From: an uncultured Lachnospiraceae bacterium | GTDB lineage: Bacteria; Bacillota; Clostridia; Lachnospirales; Lachnospiraceae | Length of the DNA: 34,952 nucleotides | Direction: 5' to 3' | Assembly: GCA_949740385.1 (NCBI GenBank) | Contig: CATJJD010000203.1 | Coordinates: forward strand, 1 to 34,952 | Shown: one piece after another, positions 32,923 to 34,952 of the stretch | Position numbering within the stretch: the stretch's first letter is position 1 | Layout: each line of letters starts with the position of its first letter | Made by a program: the position numbers and the translations under genes | Notes under the pieces: model-generated | Databases searched by the model: none | What the model saw: the letters and a program-made list of their open reading frames with translations, nothing else | Told to the model about the DNA's origin: nothing

Positions 32923-34107
32923 ATGAAGAAAAGACTTGCAGTATTACTTGGGATATCGTTTATGTTGTCCGCGCTTTCGGGCTGTACGAACAGGACGGCG
33001 GATGATGTGGCCGGAATTACCGCGGACAACACAACGACGGAAAGCCAGACGCCGGATAACGGCACGGCCGGCGGCGATACGGCCGGCGGAAACAGCGAGA
33101 CGGAGAACGTCCCGGCAGACGAGGGAACGGAAGCCGACGGAACGGCCGGCAGCACACCGACGGAAGGCGCCTTAAAGACAGGCCTTGCGCTTGTGACCGG
33201 CGTGGAAAGCTCTGCTGACGCTTCCGCGGACGCGGAGGGCATTGCGCAGGCGGATGCAATGATCGCGGCAGTCACCGTTGACGCGGACGGAAAGATTGCG
33301 GAGTGCGTGATTGACTGCGCACAGACGGTTGTAACCTTTGGGGCAGACGGAAAAATCACGGCGGACCTTACGGCGGACTTCCCTACGAAGAACGAGCTGG
33401 GACGAGACTACGGCATGAATCAGGCTTCCTCCATCGGAAAAGACTGGAATGAGCAGGCGGCAGCTTTTGCGGCTTACTGCGTGGGCAAGACGGCGGATGA
33501 GGTGAAGGGTATTGCGGTTGCGGAAGGCAAGGCGGCGGACGCGGATCTTGCGGCAGGCTGCACCCTCTACATCGGCGGATTCCAGGAGGTTGTTGCGCAG
33601 GCGGTTGCCAATGCGGTTCCGATGAGCGCGCAGCCGGGCGATAAGCTTGGTCTTGGCGTTACGACAAACATTGCAAAGTCGAAGGATGCAACTGCAGACG
33701 AGAACGGTCTTGCAGAGGCTTACACTACCGTTACCGCGGTGACCGTAAATGCGGACGGCTATATCACAAGCGCAGTCATTGACGCGGTTCAGGCAGATGT
33801 GAATTTTGACGCATCCGGAAAGATTACATCCGACATCAACGCGGCGGTTGATTCCAAGAACACGCTGGGCGACAGCTACGGCATGAAGGCGGCTTCCTCC
33901 ATCGGAAAAGAGTGGAACGAGCAGGCGGCGGCATACGCGCAGTATGCGGTCGGCAAAACCGTGGATGAGGTAAACGGCACGGCAGTGACAGAGGGTGTTC
34001 CTTCTGACGCGGACCTTGCGGCTTCCGTGACGATCCATATCACGGACTTCAACACTATCATCACAAAGGCAGTAAACAGCGCAAAACAGGCAGAAAGCAT
34101 CAAATAA
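32923..34107 (+). CDS. pplA: PplA-like lipoprotein with two tandem FMN-binding modules
   Basis: A 394-residue lipoprotein: signal peptide, lipobox ALSGC (Cys21), a long Thr/Gly/Asp/Glu-rich spacer to ~residue 85, then two homologous modules with a 156-residue period. Each has DADGKI/DASGKI strands, the conserved ASSIGK(D/E)WNEQA segment (from 168 and 324) and an end DLAAGCTLYI or DLAASVTIHI. In each end the Thr (214 and 370) sits where FMN_bind proteins carry the ApbE-modified Thr (D-x-x-[ST]-G-A-T). It would carry covalent FMN and pass electrons outside the membrane to flavins, metals or other acceptors. The ATG at 32923 has AGGGAG 9 nt upstream; the track start 32893 would bury the signal peptide. 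Gene order matches Listeria PplA. Confidence 0.88.
   Translation: MKKRLAVLLGISFMLSALSGCTNRTADDVAGITADNTTTESQTPDNGTAGGDTAGGNSETENVPADEGTEADGTAGSTPTEGALKTGLALVTGVESSADASADAEGIAQADAMIAAVTVDADGKIAECVIDCAQTVVTFGADGKITADLTADFPTKNELGRDYGMNQASSIGKDWNEQAAAFAAYCVGKTADEVKGIAVAEGKAADADLAAGCTLYIGGFQEVVAQAVANAVPMSAQPGDKLGLGVTTNIAKSKDATADENGLAEAYTTVTAVTVNADGYITSAVIDAVQADVNFDASGKITSDINAAVDSKNTLGDSYGMKAASSIGKEWNEQAAAYAQYAVGKTVDEVNGTAVTEGVPSDADLAASVTIHITDFNTIITKAVNSAKQAESIK
33178..34107 (+). repeat. Internal tandem duplication in the FMN lipoprotein gene
   Basis: The two FMN-binding modules repeat with a 468-bp period. Part of the DNA is nearly unchanged: GCTTCCTCCATCGGAAAAGA begins at both 33424 and 33892. 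This points to recent duplication or gene conversion. Confidence 0.8.
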
Positions 34108-34110
34108 CGG

Positions 34111-34140
34111 GGGGAGCGCGTTACGCGCGCTCCCCTTATC
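34111..34140 (+). terminator. Hairpin between the FMN lipoprotein and ApbE genes
   Basis: A perfect 10-bp stem (GGGGAGCGCG / CGCGCTCCCC) with a 5-nt loop starts 4 bp after the lipoprotein stop, followed by TTATCTTT. It probably lets the abundant lipoprotein outnumber the modifying enzyme downstream. Confidence 0.8.
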
Positions 34141-34158
34141 TTTCAAACAGGAAAAATT

Positions 34159-34952
34159 ATGAATCGAATGAAAAAAGCCGGAATTGTGATTGTCTTTGCA
34201 GTGCTGATTGCCATTGCAGTGCGGTATAATACGTCAAAGGAGCTGACGCGTTATACGGCATCCTTTTTGAATGTATTTGATACGAAGACTGATATTGTAG
34301 GGTACGGAACGAGCGAGGCGGCATTTACAGAGCAGGTGGAGCTGCTTAAGGAAAAGCTTCTGTACTACCATGAGCTCTACGATATTTACCACAATTATGA
34401 CGGTGTGAACAACATAAAAACGATCAATGACAATGCGGGGATCGGCCCGGTTGCGGTAGACCCTGAGATTATCGGACTGCTGCAGTTCTGCGTGGAGATG
34501 TACGACAGAACCGGCGGGCAGGTCAACATCGCCATGGGCAGCGTGCTTCGTGTATGGCACGAGTACCGGGAGGCGGGAAACAACAATCCTTCCTCGGCCC
34601 GCCTGCCGAAGGAGGAGGAGATCCGGGAAGCCGCGGAGCACACGGACATTGGGGAGCTCGTCATTGACGAGGCGGCGTCCACGGTCTATCTGAGGGACCC
34701 CGGGATGTCTCTGGATGTGGGAAGCATCGGCAAGGGGTATGCGCTGCAGCGGGTCGCGGAGTACGCGAGAGAGCTGGGAATGGAGCATCTGCTCCTTAGC
34801 GTGGGAGGAAATGTCTGTGCCGTCGGAGCCCGTCTGGACGGGAGCCTGTGGAGGCTCGGGGTGCAGAACCCGGACACCGAAAGCGAGGAACCGTACATCC
34901 GAAAGGTGGATCTGGCGGATTGCTGTATTGTGACAAGCGGCAATTACCAGCG
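34159..34952 (+). CDS. apbE: ApbE-type FAD:protein FMN transferase (FmnB-like), 3' end cut by window
   Basis: Absent from the ORF track because it runs off the window without a stop codon. Translation from ATG 34159 gives MNRMKKAGIVIVFAVLIAI, a membrane anchor or signal segment. ApbE hallmarks follow: FLNVFDTKTDIVGYG, NNIKTINDNAGIGPV, EMYDRTGGQVNIAMG, LDVGSIGKGYA (Asp186) and LLSVGGNV. The enzyme cuts FAD and attaches FMN to a Thr of FMN-binding proteins outside the membrane; the obvious client is the lipoprotein encoded 51 bp upstream. The N-terminal segment fits an extracytoplasmic site of action. The AGGA ribosome site is modest. The visible 264 residues are most of the family's usual ~300-350. 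Confidence 0.92.
   Translation, partial: MNRMKKAGIVIVFAVLIAIAVRYNTSKELTRYTASFLNVFDTKTDIVGYGTSEAAFTEQVELLKEKLLYYHELYDIYHNYDGVNNIKTINDNAGIGPVAVDPEIIGLLQFCVEMYDRTGGQVNIAMGSVLRVWHEYREAGNNNPSSARLPKEEEIREAAEHTDIGELVIDEAASTVYLRDPGMSLDVGSIGKGYALQRVAEYARELGMEHLLLSVGGNVCAVGARLDGSLWRLGVQNPDTESEEPYIRKVDLADCCIVTSGNYQ

Noticed and set aside
33172-34146. Minus-strand ORF of 324 residues across the FMN lipoprotein
   Set aside because: Its composition mirrors the Ala/Asp/Thr-rich repeat on the plus strand, and the duplicated structure explains its repeating look.

Overview
The window looks like chromosomal DNA of an anaerobic Gram-positive gut bacterium, most likely a Lachnospiraceae-type Clostridium relative. 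The grounds are strong AAGGAGG-type ribosome sites, lipobox lipoproteins, AraC-regulated CUT1 transporters without their own ATPase, many cytoplasmic glycosidases, and GC-rich coding DNA with AT-rich promoters. I see no rRNA, tRNA, CRISPR array, insertion sequence or prophage.

Region 1 (1-9467) is the first glycan module. It holds the 3' part of a GH43 glycosidase, a CUT1 sugar-binding lipoprotein and two LplB/YtcP-type permeases, a convergent cytoplasmic AraC regulator, an alpha/beta-hydrolase esterase and a BglX-type GH3 enzyme. Two copies of a pair of half-sites spaced 21 bp apart precede the binding protein and the first permease. Region 2 (9468-19254) begins with a gap holding two hairpin terminators around a decayed PemK/MazF toxin remnant. 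It continues with a type-B carboxylesterase, a second CUT1 permease pair, a membrane-anchored AraC-type sensor on the other strand, a second binding lipoprotein, and an exported lipoprotein esterase. Region 3 (19259-28601) is divergent. On the minus strand is an AraC regulator fused to an apparently intact GH39 glycosidase domain. On the plus strand is a CUT2 importer operon (ATPase, permease, binding lipoprotein, second permease) ending in a NagZ-like GH3 enzyme. Together the three modules read as a xylan/xyloside-type locus: strip esters, import oligosaccharides or sugars, hydrolyse them in the cytoplasm, with one AraC regulator per importer.

Region 4 (28733-34952, cut by the window end) is a different system. 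It has a UbiA/MenA-type prenyltransferase (minus strand) and, divergently, an NDH-2 with a C-terminal DoxX-like membrane domain, a polyprenyl diphosphate synthase, a PplA-like lipoprotein with two FMN-binding modules, and an ApbE-type flavin transferase. This is the gene set of flavin-based extracellular electron transfer described in Listeria. The quinone route would take electrons from NADH through a demethylmenaquinone-type quinone to flavinylated lipoproteins outside the membrane. The rest of such a locus (EetA/EetB, FmnA) would be expected beyond the right edge but is not visible here.

Most of the functional families are known. The less ordinary items are the AraC-GH39 fusion, the membrane-tethered AraC sensor, the conserved 21-bp tandem operator, a terminator embedded in a convergent coding region, the toxin remnant, and the NDH-2-DoxX fusion with atypical flavinylation sites. 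Start codons were moved from the ORF track where ribosome sites or promoters required it.
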